A DNA stretch of 64,000 nucleotides from Donghicola tyrosinivorans (GCF_003003355.1 NZ_PVTQ01000006.1:1-64000), one strand, 5' to 3'. Counted from the stretch's first letter, positions 17,614 to 27,891 are shown. Program-made: numbers and translations. Notes: a model not told the origin generated them from the letters alone.

Positions 17614-19149
17614 TTAGCCCCGAAGATCGAATTTGTTCATGACCCGCTCGGCGATCAGATCGAGCGGCAGATAATATGTGTGCAGGAGGTAAATGGCCGT
17701 CGGGATCATGGTGATGATCAGGATGCCGATCAGCGCATAAGAGGATCGGCGCACCATTTTCTGGCGTTGTGTTTGCAGATAGGGGATGGTGCCGATGGGG
17801 GTTATCCCCAGTCGGTCCACAAGATCAGCGGGACGACGTGCGGTGCCATCCAGCATTTCCAACACCACAATCAGCGCAATACCGAGTATCAGTCCCACGA
17901 ACAGGCCCCCGCCTGCGATCATGGGACGGTTCGGTTTGCTCGGCTCGGTCGGCGCGGTTGGCTGTTCCACAACCGTAATCCGCTGACCACGGGCCAGCGT
18001 TTCGATCCGTTCACCGGTCGATGCTTTGGCCAATCGCTCTACTGCCAGGTTATATTGGGCTTGCGCGTTGTCGTAGTCCCGCTCCAGCGCTTGCAGCGCG
18101 ATCGAGTTCGCGGGCGTCGCCTCAATCGTGGCATTCACCTCTGTCAGACGCTGTTCGGTTTGGCTGCGTTGGACCTCCAGATCTTCAAGTCGCGCTGCGA
18201 TCTCGCCCATTTGCAGATCAAACATGACCTTCGCCGGATCGGCATCCGTCGGAGACGCGCCAACACCCGAAGTATCCAGACTTGCCCGTGCTTGGGCGAC
18301 ACGGCTGAGCAGAGATTTCAGCTTTGGGTGGTTCTCTGAATAGATCGCGCGCGCTTCGGACAGCTCATTCTCAAGATTGCGCAGGCGCTGTGCATCGGGA
18401 GACAGCGTGGTCGCAGTATCGACGCGTCCGGTTGTCTCATAAATCTGGGTCAGGCGTTCGCGTTGGTCCTCCAGCGCCTCACGATCGCGTTGAAGTTGTG
18501 CGATGCGCTCTTGCAATGACAGCTGCTGTTCGCGGCGATACTCAAGGCTTTCAGGCAGGGCTTCGGCGTTTTTGTTCTTGAACGACAGGATGGCAGCGGA
18601 CTGGGATGACAGCTCGTCCCCCAGGCGGGCAACTTCCTGCGCGAAGAATTCCTGCGTCTGACCCGCGCGGTTGGACCGGTATTCTGCATCCTCGCGCAGA
18701 ATCAACGACAGGTATTCGTTCAGAACCGCCGCTGCCGTCACCGCTTCCGAGGCCTCAAAGCTCATGGTCATCAGGGTCGCCTGGTTCCGCCCTGCCGACG
18801 TCGAGATGTCGGTACGTGCCCGCATCGCGTCAACAATCTCGTCCGGGGACATAGAGCCGGAGTCTTCCAGCACCTGAAGCCGACGCGAGATATCCAGCAT
18901 ATTCGCCCGCGTCAGAAGGCGCGTTTCGAAAATCTGAAGTTGCTCTTCGGCGGAAATTTGAACTGTAGATTCAGCCAGATCACCGGGAATTTGTGCGCTT
19001 TCGACAATTAAGCGTACCTGACTGACGTAAGATGGCGGCAGGGTCATGGCGACAGTAATTGCCAACCCCGAGATCGCGACAAAGACGACCAGGAACCAGG
19101 TCATTCTTTGAAGGAAAATTGAAAAGTAATACTTAAAACTCATAGACAT
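17614..19149 (-). CDS. Wzz-like polysaccharide chain-length determinant
   Basis: Polysaccharide co-polymerase of 511 residues with a membrane segment near residues 16-36 and a second near 418-440, separated by a long periplasmic coiled-coil region (about 150-390, with repeated LQERIAQLQRDREALEDQ-type heptads). The GNVR-like region before the second TM (residues 370-400) and the short cytoplasmic tail with another hydrophobic stretch fit the PEP-CTERM-associated Wzz class. It should control chain length with the kinase encoded downstream. Four bases separate it from the ATPase gene stop; AGGA is upstream of the ATG. Confidence 0.9.
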   Translation of the reverse strand: MSMSFKYYFSIFLQRMTWFLVVFVAISGLAITVAMTLPPSYVSQVRLIVESAQIPGDLAESTVQISAEEQLQIFETRLLTRANMLDISRRLQVLEDSGSMSPDEIVDAMRARTDISTSAGRNQATLMTMSFEASEAVTAAAVLNEYLSLILREDAEYRSNRAGQTQEFFAQEVARLGDELSSQSAAILSFKNKNAEALPESLEYRREQQLSLQERIAQLQRDREALEDQRERLTQIYETTGRVDTATTLSPDAQRLRNLENELSEARAIYSENHPKLKSLLSRVAQARASLDTSGVGASPTDADPAKVMFDLQMGEIAARLEDLEVQRSQTEQRLTEVNATIEATPANSIALQALERDYDNAQAQYNLAVERLAKASTGERIETLARGQRITVVEQPTAPTEPSKPNRPMIAGGGLFVGLILGIALIVVLEMLDGTARRPADLVDRLGITPIGTIPYLQTQRQKMVRRSSYALIGILIITMIPTAIYLLHTYYLPLDLIAERVMNKFDLRG

Positions 19150-19153
19150 AAAA

Positions 19154-20305
19154 TCAGTCCTGTTCGCTTGTCTTCGCCAGCTGGGCGCCGAAGAAAACGC
19201 CGTCCTTGATCACGGACTCGACTGTTTCCGAAGTCACAACAGTGGCGTCATCCGTCCACGCGTACATCATCGACAGGTCGGCAAGCTGGTTGATCAGTCG
19301 GGGCGTCCCGCTTGTATGCAAATAAATACGTTCTACCGCGTCGGGAGTAATTTCGGATCCGGTCCCTCCGGCGCGGCGCAAACGGTGTTGGATGTAATCC
19401 TGAACGGCCTTTGCGCTCATGCGCTCAAGGTGGAAACTGGCGGCCACACGTTGCGCCAACTGACGCAAGCCGTGCTCCAGAACCATCGCCCGCAGTTCGG
19501 GCTGGCCGACGAGCACCAACTGAACCAACTCGTCCTTGTTCGAGTTCACGTTGGTCAGCATCCGCAGTTCTTCCAGCCCTTCTGCGGACAGGTTCTGTGC
19601 TTCGTCAATGATCAGAACGACGCGACGGCCTTGGGAATACTCATCTAGGAGGAAATCAACAAAGGTCTGAAACAGCTGGACATAATCGGCATTCTGATCG
19701 GGGATCGGGACGCCAAACGCGTTCAGGGTCCAGCGCATCAACTCGCCTCTGCCCCCTTGTGCGTTGGAGATCAGGCCAACGGTCAATTCGTCGTCTACAT
19801 GTTCCAGCAGGCGGCGCAGCAGGGTCGTCTTACCCGACCCGACAGCGCCGGTAATTAATGTGATTGGTGCCCGCGAGAGCAAGCCGATCTCTAATACAGA
19901 GTAGGCGCGTTTGTGTTGCGGCGACCAATAAATGAAGTCTGGATCGGGGAGCAGCGTAAACGGACGCTCTTTCAGCCCGAAGTGGCCAGCGTACATCGCG
20001 CCGGCAGAAACCGGATGATGGCTATGGTCTTTACTCATACTTTCAAAATCCTGGGTGCGACCTTTGGAGGGGGCGCTTTGAAATAAACTTGAAGCCAAAC
20101 GAACTAACGGAGACTCTACCCAAGGTATAGTAATGCCGTCCTCTAGGGGAAAGCCTCTTGATCGATTTTGCGTAAATTTCACGTCGCTTTCGGGCACATT
20201 GCCGCTTTGCGCCGCGAGACGACGCGGACCCATCGGCGCGATTGTGCTCAAATCGTGATCAATCAGGGTCTGGGTGGCATCGGAACTGGGCAAGGCGGCC
20301 TCCAC
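19154..20305 (-). CDS. ExeA-like AAA ATPase of the exosortase/EPS system
   Basis: AAA ATPase resembling GspA/ExeA and the PEP-CTERM-associated ATPase family. The conserved region begins at YAGHFGLKERPFTLLPDPDF (from residue 104), then Walker A GAVGSGKT (153-160), Walker B VVLIIDEAQNL and sensor-like LVLVGQPELR. The first 89 residues are atypical; the alternative ATG at 20038 (MSKDHSHH) removes them and is the likelier start if the GTG at 20305 is wrong. First gene of the minus-strand operon ATPase-Wzz-kinase-glycosyltransferase, divergent from the sugar-transferase operon. Confidence 0.88.
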   Translation of the reverse strand: MEAALPSSDATQTLIDHDLSTIAPMGPRRLAAQSGNVPESDVKFTQNRSRGFPLEDGITIPWVESPLVRLASSLFQSAPSKGRTQDFESMSKDHSHHPVSAGAMYAGHFGLKERPFTLLPDPDFIYWSPQHKRAYSVLEIGLLSRAPITLITGAVGSGKTTLLRRLLEHVDDELTVGLISNAQGGRGELMRWTLNAFGVPIPDQNADYVQLFQTFVDFLLDEYSQGRRVVLIIDEAQNLSAEGLEELRMLTNVNSNKDELVQLVLVGQPELRAMVLEHGLRQLAQRVAASFHLERMSAKAVQDYIQHRLRRAGGTGSEITPDAVERIYLHTSGTPRLINQLADLSMMYAWTDDATVVTSETVESVIKDGVFFGAQLAKTSEQD

Positions 20306-20611
20306 ATCTCAGGTCATGTCGCCTTGAGTGGCTGAAAGTTCGCTAAAACAAGGGCTTAACCAGATTTGACAGTGAAAGTGTTAATATTGTCCTAACTTGA
20401 GAGGGCTTTCCTTCGGCCAAGGCGCTCTCGCAAAAAGCGAGAAAATCGACGCAAGCGGTGATTTTGTGCAACTCTAGCCTTTACAACCTGAGCGAATGTT
20501 TTGATAAGATGTTCCTATCAAGTTTACGGTCATTTCAGACCGCATTTCTCAGTATCTTTTTAGCCTATTGCAGGATGCCCACCTTACACTCGGCGTGTTT
20601 TCGATAGCCGG
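20306..20611. other. divergent promoter region of the two PEP-CTERM/EPS operons
   Basis: About 300 bases between divergent operons. It is AT-richer than the flanks and includes a small hairpin TCTCGC (20426-20431)/GCGAGA (20437-20442). It should contain the promoters for both the ATPase operon and the sugar-transferase/PrsT/export/exosortase operon, giving a natural point for shared control. No gene is visible. Confidence 0.5.
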
Positions 20612-21406
20612 ATGAACGAGAAGGCAAAATCGTGTCGTTTATTAATAGATTTGCAAGTTCTACATGCTATGACCCTGTCTGATGTCTCATTCACAGCTGA
20701 CTCGGTCAGCTATGCCACCCCGAAAGCTGCCTCTTCCGGGTACCGGCAATCATCCACTGCGCCACGTGTGGCCGCATGCCGTCGCGACCAAACCTACGCA
20801 CGTCGTTTCAAGCGGGCGTTCGATGTCACCGTGACGTTGCTGTTGCTGCTGGTGTCCGCGCCGGTTCTGGTGCCTCTGATTGGCGGCGCGCTGCTGCTCG
20901 TTTCGCTTGATGGGCACTCACCGTTTTATAAGCAGACCCGCATTGGCCGGAATGGTAAACCTTATCAATTGATTAAGATCCGTTCTATGGTGCCAAATGC
21001 GGATGAGGTCTTTGAGGCCTATCTTAACAGCAATCCTGCCGCTCGGACCGAGTGGGAGCATCACCAGAAACTGCGCCATGACCCACGGGTCACACGGATC
21101 GGTCAGCTTTTGCGGCGCACCTCTCTGGATGAGTTGCCCCAAATCTGGAATGTCCTCCGGGGCGAGATGAGCTTGATCGGACCGCGTCCTATGATGGTGT
21201 CGCAGGCCCGCCTATATCCCGGTTTGTCGTATTACGCATTGCGACCTGGAATTACAGGTCTTTGGCAGGTCTCGGGCCGTCACAACACCTGTTTTTCCGA
21301 TCGCGCAATTTACGATGATGCCTATTTGACCCATATTTCATTCGGTATGGACTTTGTCATCCTGCTGCGCACGGTTGGTGTGGTTCTACGTGGAAACGGA
21401 TGTTGA
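20612..21406 (+). CDS. second ExoY-type initiating sugar-phosphate transferase
   Basis: Bacterial sugar transferase of 264 residues: an unconserved N-terminal 65 residues, one hydrophobic segment at about 70-97, then TRIGRNGKPYQLIKIRSMV, TSLDELPQIWNVLRGEMSL, IGPRPMM and RPGITGLWQVSGRH. It presumably starts the repeat unit of the exosortase-associated polysaccharide. It is a clear paralogue of the product of 3892. The start is uncertain: ATG 20612 and ATG 20669 are both possible and neither has a strong ribosome-binding site. It leads the plus-strand operon with PrsT, export, barrel and exosortase genes. Confidence 0.9.
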   Translation: MNEKAKSCRLLIDLQVLHAMTLSDVSFTADSVSYATPKAASSGYRQSSTAPRVAACRRDQTYARRFKRAFDVTVTLLLLLVSAPVLVPLIGGALLLVSLDGHSPFYKQTRIGRNGKPYQLIKIRSMVPNADEVFEAYLNSNPAARTEWEHHQKLRHDPRVTRIGQLLRRTSLDELPQIWNVLRGEMSLIGPRPMMVSQARLYPGLSYYALRPGITGLWQVSGRHNTCFSDRAIYDDAYLTHISFGMDFVILLRTVGVVLRGNGC

Positions 21407-21466
21407 AATTTTTTTCAACATCGGCAATGTGAAAGAAATGATTACAATTTCTTTAGGCTTTGAACT

Positions 21467-23923
21467 GTGAAAAAACTACTCATTGGCGTAATTCTTGCGG
21501 CCACACTCGCTGCATGCGATTCGTCTGAGGAACGTGCCGAACGTCACTATCAGACTGCGATCACCCTTCTGGCGGAGGGTGACGAAGACCGCGCCCTAAT
21601 TGAACTGCGCAATGTCTTTGAACTGAACGGGTTTCATAGAGAGGCCCGTCGTCTTTATGCGTCCACCGTTTTGGCGCAGGGCAACTGGGCCGAGGCCTAT
21701 GGGCAATACCGGCGTCTGGTAGAACAGTACCCTGACGATCTTGAGGCCAATCTGGTCCTTGCGCGGATGTCGCTGGACAACGGCAACTTTGAAGAGTCCC
21801 GCCCTTTTATCGATCCGCTTGTCGCGGCCGACCCGCAGGACCCCTTTGTTCAGTCAATGGACGCACTCAGCACCTATCTGCTGTCAGACACCTTGCCGGA
21901 AGAAGCGGCACGGGCCTCTGCACTGGAAATGGCGCGCGGGCTTTTGGCGCAGGACCCTTCGCTGCTTTATGCCCGTCAGGTGATGCTAGCCCATCACCTG
22001 AAGCAGCGTGATTGGAATGCCCTTCTGGATGAGACCGACGCGGCGTTGGAAAACGCGCCCGAAATGGTGCAGCTGTTCCGCCTGCGTCTGATCGCGCTTG
22101 AGCAACTGGGCGATAAGGCTGGCATCGAGGCGACCCTGCGTACGATTGCCACGAACGCACCCGAGGATCAAAGCGCCTCGATGATGCTGACCCAATGGTA
22201 CATCCGCGAAGGTGCGTTGGATAAGGCCGAAGCATGGCTTGCTGCGCAGGTCACGGCGGATAATCCTGATGCGACGAACCGTATGCGATACCTCGATTTT
22301 CTGATCCAGTATCGGGATAATCAGGCGGCGATGGATGCCTTGGATCAAGCGTTGGGCGCTGAGCCGCGCCCCGCCGATGTGCTTGCAGATCCGGGTCGCT
22401 TTGTGGCTTTGCGGGCGGGGCTGATGTTCGAGTTGAACGAACAGGAAGACGCCATCACATCCATGCGCGCCTTGATCGCCGCATCCGAGGATGAAGAAGC
22501 AACGAACCGTCTCAAGGTGGCTCTGGCCAAGATGCTTTTGGACCGCGGGCAAGAAGACGAGACCTACGAACTTGTCCATGAGGTGCTTGAAAGCGATCCG
22601 TCGCAGATCGATGCACTGCAGATGGATGCGCTGCGCTTGATCGATTTGGATCAAACGGGCGATGCGATCTTGACCTTGCGCCGTGCGCTGGACCTTGAGC
22701 CTGAGAACAGCGGCTCATTGACGTTGCTGGCTCGCGCGTATGAGCGTGAAGGCAGCCGTGAGTTGGCGCTGGATATGCTAAACCGCGCGATTGAGGCATC
22801 GGGCCGCGCCGAGGCAGAGACCTTGCGGGCCGTGCAGTTTATGATGGAGGACGGCCAGTTGATGAGCGCGGAGAACGTGCTGATCGAAGGTCTGAACGTC
22901 AATAACCGCTCGGTCGCGATGGTGGCGGCGTTGGGCGATGTTCACTTGGCACTTGAGGATTGGCCCCGTCTGAAACAGGACATTGGCAGTCTACGGGAAT
23001 TCGCAACAGAAACTGCCACCACACAGGCGGACCGGTTGGAAACAGCGCGTCTGATCCAGACCGGAGCGTCTGACGAATTGCTGGATTTTGTGCAGAACCG
23101 CGCAGCGGATGATCTGGACTCTCAGATTGACTCGGTTCGTGCGATGGCTCTGACCGGCAAAGCCAGTGAGGCGCTGGATCGTGCCAGAACCTTGGTGGAA
23201 GAGCATCCTGACAATCCCACTACTTTATTCCTCTATGGCAAGCTGCTTGCGGATGCAGGCCAGATTGCTGACGCCAAAGGGACCTTTAAGTCGCTGACCG
23301 AAATTGCGCCCGAAAATGTTGATGGCTGGAGTGGTCTTTATAACAGCCACATGGCCGCGCAGGATGTGGCAGCCGCCGAAGAGGCTTTGGCCGCGGCCAA
23401 TGCGGCTCTGCCGGGCAACGATATCATCGGCTGGATGAGCGCGGCGCACTTGGAAAACACCGGCCAGTATGAGGCCGCGATCGATGCCTACCGTGCGCTT
23501 TATGAGCAAGACAGTAGTAAAATCTACATCGCCAACAATCTGGCGCACCTGCTGTCGTCCTACCGCCAAGACCCCGAAAGCCTGAAAGAGGCCTATCGTC
23601 TGGCGCGTCGTCTGCGTGATCTGAAAGTGCCTGCTTTCCAGGATACCTATGGCTGGATCGCCTATCAGCGAAACGACATTGATGACGCTGTAGCCCACCT
23701 GCGTCAGGCCGCTGCGGCGATGGAAAATGACCCCACTGTTCACTACCATCTGGCCATGGCGCTTATCGCGCAACTCAGCCTTGATGAGGCCGAAGAAGTG
23801 CTGCAACACATCGAGGCACTGCAACAAGAAACCGACGATAAAATATTGTCAGAACAGGTGGTTACTGCCCGTGCTGCCTTGGTCAAAGCCCAAGCGGAAC
23901 TGGCCGAAGCCAAAACCCAGTAG
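21467..23923 (+). CDS. prsT: PrsT-like TPR lipoprotein of the exosortase/EPS system
   Basis: An 818-residue lipoprotein: signal peptide MKKLLIGVILAATLAAC with a lipobox (LAAC, Cys17) followed by Asp, then almost continuous tetratricopeptide repeats to the C-terminus (for example residues 35-100 and 380-430, LRRALDLEPENSGSLTLLARAYEREG). It matches in size and layout the PrsT TPR protein family found beside exosortase and EPS genes, probably an assembly scaffold in the periplasm. The start is GTG at 21467 with AGG about ten bases upstream. It is followed by a Wza-like gene 149 bases downstream. Confidence 0.88.
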   Translation: MKKLLIGVILAATLAACDSSEERAERHYQTAITLLAEGDEDRALIELRNVFELNGFHREARRLYASTVLAQGNWAEAYGQYRRLVEQYPDDLEANLVLARMSLDNGNFEESRPFIDPLVAADPQDPFVQSMDALSTYLLSDTLPEEAARASALEMARGLLAQDPSLLYARQVMLAHHLKQRDWNALLDETDAALENAPEMVQLFRLRLIALEQLGDKAGIEATLRTIATNAPEDQSASMMLTQWYIREGALDKAEAWLAAQVTADNPDATNRMRYLDFLIQYRDNQAAMDALDQALGAEPRPADVLADPGRFVALRAGLMFELNEQEDAITSMRALIAASEDEEATNRLKVALAKMLLDRGQEDETYELVHEVLESDPSQIDALQMDALRLIDLDQTGDAILTLRRALDLEPENSGSLTLLARAYEREGSRELALDMLNRAIEASGRAEAETLRAVQFMMEDGQLMSAENVLIEGLNVNNRSVAMVAALGDVHLALEDWPRLKQDIGSLREFATETATTQADRLETARLIQTGASDELLDFVQNRAADDLDSQIDSVRAMALTGKASEALDRARTLVEEHPDNPTTLFLYGKLLADAGQIADAKGTFKSLTEIAPENVDGWSGLYNSHMAAQDVAAAEEALAAANAALPGNDIIGWMSAAHLENTGQYEAAIDAYRALYEQDSSKIYIANNLAHLLSSYRQDPESLKEAYRLARRLRDLKVPAFQDTYGWIAYQRNDIDDAVAHLRQAAAAMENDPTVHYHLAMALIAQLSLDEAEEVLQHIEALQQETDDKILSEQVVTARAALVKAQAELAEAKTQ

Positions 23924-24072
23924 TTCTTTTGGCGGCGGGGCGCATAACGGGTTTTCAGGTACGATTTTATAGCGTAAGTTGTGCCTAAGTATTTAAAACG
24001 CGTTGCGCGGTATTTCGACCGTGTGTGTCTTTGTGGGCCGTCCCGCGAATTGTTGAGTAATGAGGATTTAGA

Positions 24073-24705
24073 ATGAAACGCCTTTCCCAGTTGCTGGCCA
24101 TGACCAAAGTCGGTTTGGCCCTCGTTTTTTTGATCGGCGCCGGTGTCAGCAACACAGCCCAAGCCCAGTCCTATAAAATCAAGGCGGGTGACTCGCTACA
24201 GATCGAAGTGCTGGAAGACCCCAGCCTCAGCCGCAGTGTTCTGGTTCTGCCCGATGGGCAATTCAGCTTTCCCTATGTTGGTGAGGTTCGCGCAGCCGGT
24301 CGCTCGGTCGGTGCGATCAAGTCCGAACTGGCCAACGGTTTGGCACCTAATTTTGCAGTAGCTCCTACTGTGCATGTCAGTGTTGGCGAGCTTGCAGAGG
24401 TTGCTCCGCTGACACCGGCGGTCGAAATTCCCTACGGCATCTTCGCCATGGGTGAGATTAACAATCCCGGTCGTCTGGATGTTAGCCCCCGCGAAAGCAT
24501 CACCCTGTTGCAGGCGCTGGCGCAGGCGGGCGGTTTCACCCCCTATGCAGCCACCAAGCGTATCCAGCTGCGCCGTCCCGACCCCAAGACCGGTCAGGAA
24601 AAAGTCTATACTTTCAACTTCGAGACCGGCGGCGGGATCTCGGGCGCGACCAAATTGATCCAAGGGGACGTACTTGTTGTTCCAGAACGCAAGCTGTTCG
24701 AGTAA
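24073..24705 (+). CDS. small Wza-like polysaccharide export protein
   Basis: A 210-residue secreted export protein with a signal peptide ending ANTAQAQ-like (SNTAQAQS, about residue 35). The Poly_export domain starts YKIKAGDSLQIEVLEDPSL and includes LPDGQFSFPYVGEVRAAGRS; an SLBB-like domain follows (FAMGEINNPGRLDVSPRESITLLQALAQAGGFT, residues 125-160). It lacks the C-terminal amphipathic helix of full Wza, as is usual for the PEP-CTERM-associated class, and may cooperate with the barrel protein encoded next. The GAGGA ribosome-binding site is clear. A much larger Wza paralogue is encoded at 44859. Confidence 0.92.
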   Translation: MKRLSQLLAMTKVGLALVFLIGAGVSNTAQAQSYKIKAGDSLQIEVLEDPSLSRSVLVLPDGQFSFPYVGEVRAAGRSVGAIKSELANGLAPNFAVAPTVHVSVGELAEVAPLTPAVEIPYGIFAMGEINNPGRLDVSPRESITLLQALAQAGGFTPYAATKRIQLRRPDPKTGQEKVYTFNFETGGGISGATKLIQGDVLVVPERKLFE

Positions 24706-24756
24706 GTAACGATAGCGGCGCACCTGCAAGTGCCGGCTAATTTAAGGTTTGCTAAT

Positions 24757-26130
24757 ATGGTCAAGGATTTGTCGCGCGGTTTTGTTCTGTCCGCTACCGT
24801 TGCAGTGCTCGGCGCTCAGGCGGGTTATGCCCAAGAAACACAGGAACGCGGCTCTGAGCTGCGTTTTGGTTTGTCGATCGAAACCCGTGCCGAAGAGAAT
24901 GCGTCGCTGTCCCGTCCGGCAGAAAGCGCGACACACTCGATTGAGAACCGCGTGACCGTCGGGTACAGCCGCCGCACCGCAACCAGCACCTTCGATATTG
25001 GCGGCGGGATCAGCGGTTTCGTCGGTCATGACCCTTCGGGCGATTTCACGGAATTCCGGTCGCCAAACGCTTATTTGACCTATGAAAAGCAGGGGAAAGA
25101 TAGCCGGTTCCGCGCAACTACCCGTGCGGACACGTCCGAGATCGACAGCCTTGTTACGGTAGTTGACCCCGATACCGGCGAGCTGTCGCTGACCGCCGAT
25201 CCCGGTCGCCGTACCACTGTGAACCAGACCGTTTCGCTGTCGCTGATGGAAGGCGGCCCGCTTGAGCTGGACTTCGGCGCAAGCAGCGGCGCTGTGCGCT
25301 ATGAGGACACGCTGTCCTCCAGCTATTACGATAGTGATCGTGCGTCCGGCAAGATTGACGCCCGTTTCAAGCTGTCGCCCAATGCGACACTGAGCACCGG
25401 CGTCGCTTTTTCGGGTTATGAGGCCGACAACGCGGACAGCACCATCCGTGAGAATCGCAGTGCCACCGTCGGGCTGGATATGCGTCTGGATAGCCAAACC
25501 GAAGCCTCCTTTGGTGTGGGGTATACTGAGGTCGAGACTTGGAATTCCGGTCAAAGCGATCTTCAGGAAGGCGGCACATTCTCGGCAGGCGTCACGCGCT
25601 CGACCGAGACGCGTAAAATTGGCCTGAACTATGATCATAGCATCGCGGCAACTGGTGCGCGCGATAGCCTGACGGCCGCGTACGAGCAGTCGTATACCCT
25701 GTCGCGCATCTCCGCCGAGCTTGGCTATGCGATGGATGACAACGGTGATGGCGGTTGGATCGGCAGCGTAGATTATTTCCACGAACTGCAAACCGGCGAT
25801 ATCAAGCTGTCGCTGTCGCGCGATATCACCACCTCGGACAACAATCAGGACCGGTTCACCACTCAGGTCAGCGCCGATTGGCGTCATACGCTGAATGAGA
25901 CCTCTAGCGTTGCGGTGCGGGTCGTTTATGCCGAAGTTGAATATCTGACCGCGGATATTGCGACCACAGGGCGCGGCCAGATTTCGGCTAGCTATTCGCA
26001 GCAGATCAACCGTGATTGGAACGTGACAGCAGGGGTTGGTCAGCGGCGCGCAATCCAGACAGGTCTGGATGATGCAGTCTCTAATTTCGTCTTCGTGCGT
26101 CTGAATCGCGAGTTTTCGATCCGGCCTTAA
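24757..26130 (+). CDS. outer-membrane beta-barrel protein of the EPS system
   Basis: A 457-residue secreted protein with a signal peptide (cut near GYAQ, about residue 25). The mature part is strongly alternating with many amphipathic strands, and ends on a terminal strand NFVFVRLNREFSIRP, as expected for an outer-membrane barrel. It resembles the PEP-CTERM-system-associated outer-membrane family and probably serves as the exit pore or anchor for the polymer. I moved the start to the ATG at 24757 (MVKDLSRGF, AAGG upstream). It sits between the Wza-like and exosortase genes. Confidence 0.82.
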   Translation: MVKDLSRGFVLSATVAVLGAQAGYAQETQERGSELRFGLSIETRAEENASLSRPAESATHSIENRVTVGYSRRTATSTFDIGGGISGFVGHDPSGDFTEFRSPNAYLTYEKQGKDSRFRATTRADTSEIDSLVTVVDPDTGELSLTADPGRRTTVNQTVSLSLMEGGPLELDFGASSGAVRYEDTLSSSYYDSDRASGKIDARFKLSPNATLSTGVAFSGYEADNADSTIRENRSATVGLDMRLDSQTEASFGVGYTEVETWNSGQSDLQEGGTFSAGVTRSTETRKIGLNYDHSIAATGARDSLTAAYEQSYTLSRISAELGYAMDDNGDGGWIGSVDYFHELQTGDIKLSLSRDITTSDNNQDRFTTQVSADWRHTLNETSSVAVRVVYAEVEYLTADIATTGRGQISASYSQQINRDWNVTAGVGQRRAIQTGLDDAVSNFVFVRLNREFSIRP

Positions 26131-26289
26131 CTCTCTGATAAGCCTTGGGCTCTAACCTTTCCATGTGCGATCCATAACGCGGATCGCGCATAGAAAGGAT
26201 GTGCGTATTGCGTAATTGGGCTTTGATCCCCTTCTGGCGGTGATATACTTAAAGTTGTATTTCATTAATGTTATTCGCCGGAGAAATTT

Positions 26290-27891
26290 ATGGTTTTCAG
26301 TGGCAATGCCCTGAGTGCGGGAAAGAGTCTGGATGTCCGTAGTTTCTCGGTCGGGTTCTGGATCTTTGTCGGCCTGAATATTGCTTCGATTCCGGTCTTT
26401 CTGATCGGATATCAATCGCTGATCGCCGCGTGGTTGACGCCGGAATATAGCCACGGCCCGCTTATTCCAGTCATCTCCATGTATCTCTTCCTGCGAGAGC
26501 TTCGGAACCGGCCCCGCCCGGAGGCACAGGTCAGTGATCGGTTGCTTGGCGTGTTGGTGACCCTTGGTGCGCTGGTTTTGGCGACTCTTGGGAATGCGTC
26601 GCGGATTCCGGACATAGTTACCTATGCCTATATCCTCTGGGTGGCTGGCATGGTGCTGGTGCTGTTCGGATGGCAGCGGGGCAAGCTGCATATGCTGCCA
26701 GTGTTCCACTTGGTTTTCATGCTGCCCCTGCCCCAGTTCATGTATTGGAACATGAGCACGTTTTTGCAGGGCATTAGCTCTGAGCTTGGGGTCTGGTTCA
26801 TCAAGCTGATGCATGTGCCGGTGTTCTTGGAAGGCAACGTGATTGATCTGGGGGTCTATAAACTTCAGGTCGCTGAGGCGTGTTCGGGGCTGCGATATCT
26901 GTTCCCGATCCTCAGCTTTTCGTACCTGTTTTCGATCCTCTACCAAGGGCCGATGTGGCATAAAGCGGTGCTACTGCTGTCAGCAGCCCCGCTCACGGTC
27001 CTGATGAACAGCTTTCGGATCGGGGTTATCGGTGTTCTGGTGAACTCATACGGGACGCAGCAGGCAGAGGGTTTTCTGCACTTTTTCGAAGGCTGGGTTA
27101 TCTTCATTGCATGCGTTGCCATCCTGTTTGGACTGGCGTGGATGATGCAGAGCTTTGCGCGTGATCCGCGTCCCTTGTCCGAGACCATCGACATCGACAC
27201 CACAGGATTTGGCCGTATCATGGCTTGGGCCCCTGCGATCCAGGTTTCGCGCGCTCTGGTGACAATCACGGTGTTAACGGCTGTTTTCGGACTAGCTTGG
27301 GTTGGCCTTAACCAGAAGAGCATGAGTGAAATCCAGCGCGAACCGTTTGGTTTTTACCCCCAGCGGATTGGCGAATGGCGCGGGTCCAACCAAACCCTCA
27401 CGCCAGAGATCGAGCAGGTGCTTGCCGCCGACGATTACATCAACATGACCTTCGTCTCGACCGAAACGCGGGCGGTTACCAACCTGTTCGTGGCTTTCTA
27501 CAATCGGCAGACCGAGGGTCAGGGGATCCACTCACCAGAGGTTTGCCTGCCTTCCGCAGGGTGGGAGATTTTCTCGATCCAGCCCTATCAAGTTTCTTTC
27601 CCCGATAGCCCCTACAGCACGTTCGAGGTAAACCGTGCTGTGATCCAGAACGGCCAAGACCAGCAATTGGTCTATTACTGGTTCGAACAGCGCGGAAAGC
27701 GTTTGACCAACGATTTTCAGGCAAAGCTGACGGTTTTGAAGGATAGTTTGACCATCGGACGTACCGATGGCGCTTTGGTTCGGTTCATCACGCCGATTGA
27801 AGACGGTGAGACCGAGGCTGAGGCTGACGCGCGGTTGCAGGCCTTTATGGCCCCCAACCTGCAACGTCTGCCCGCCTACGTGCCGTTCTAA
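26290..27891 (+). CDS. xrtD: exosortase fused to EpsI domain, VPxPA-type (XrtD-like)
   Basis: A 533-residue integral-membrane transpeptidase. The N-terminal exosortase domain has about eight hydrophobic segments and the catalytic trio Cys198 (AEACSGLRYLFP), Arg243 (NSFRIGVIG) and His264 (HFFEGW). A ninth hydrophobic segment near 310-330 leads into a periplasmic EpsI domain (about 335-533) with HSPEVCLPSAGW. This fusion and the VPVPA-tailed protein encoded nearby point to the VPLPA-CTERM exosortase XrtD of Rhodobacterales rather than the XrtA that normally accompanies PrsT-type genes; the subtype is by memory. It ends the plus-strand operon. Confidence 0.85.
   Translation: MVFSGNALSAGKSLDVRSFSVGFWIFVGLNIASIPVFLIGYQSLIAAWLTPEYSHGPLIPVISMYLFLRELRNRPRPEAQVSDRLLGVLVTLGALVLATLGNASRIPDIVTYAYILWVAGMVLVLFGWQRGKLHMLPVFHLVFMLPLPQFMYWNMSTFLQGISSELGVWFIKLMHVPVFLEGNVIDLGVYKLQVAEACSGLRYLFPILSFSYLFSILYQGPMWHKAVLLLSAAPLTVLMNSFRIGVIGVLVNSYGTQQAEGFLHFFEGWVIFIACVAILFGLAWMMQSFARDPRPLSETIDIDTTGFGRIMAWAPAIQVSRALVTITVLTAVFGLAWVGLNQKSMSEIQREPFGFYPQRIGEWRGSNQTLTPEIEQVLAADDYINMTFVSTETRAVTNLFVAFYNRQTEGQGIHSPEVCLPSAGWEIFSIQPYQVSFPDSPYSTFEVNRAVIQNGQDQQLVYYWFEQRGKRLTNDFQAKLTVLKDSLTIGRTDGALVRFITPIEDGETEAEADARLQAFMAPNLQRLPAYVPF

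Noticed and set aside
20039-20305. Extra 89 residues at the N-terminus of the ExeA-like ATPase as a separate domain
   Set aside because: The stretch has no visible domain and may be untranslated. I keep the long frame but give the ATG at 20038 as the alternative start.
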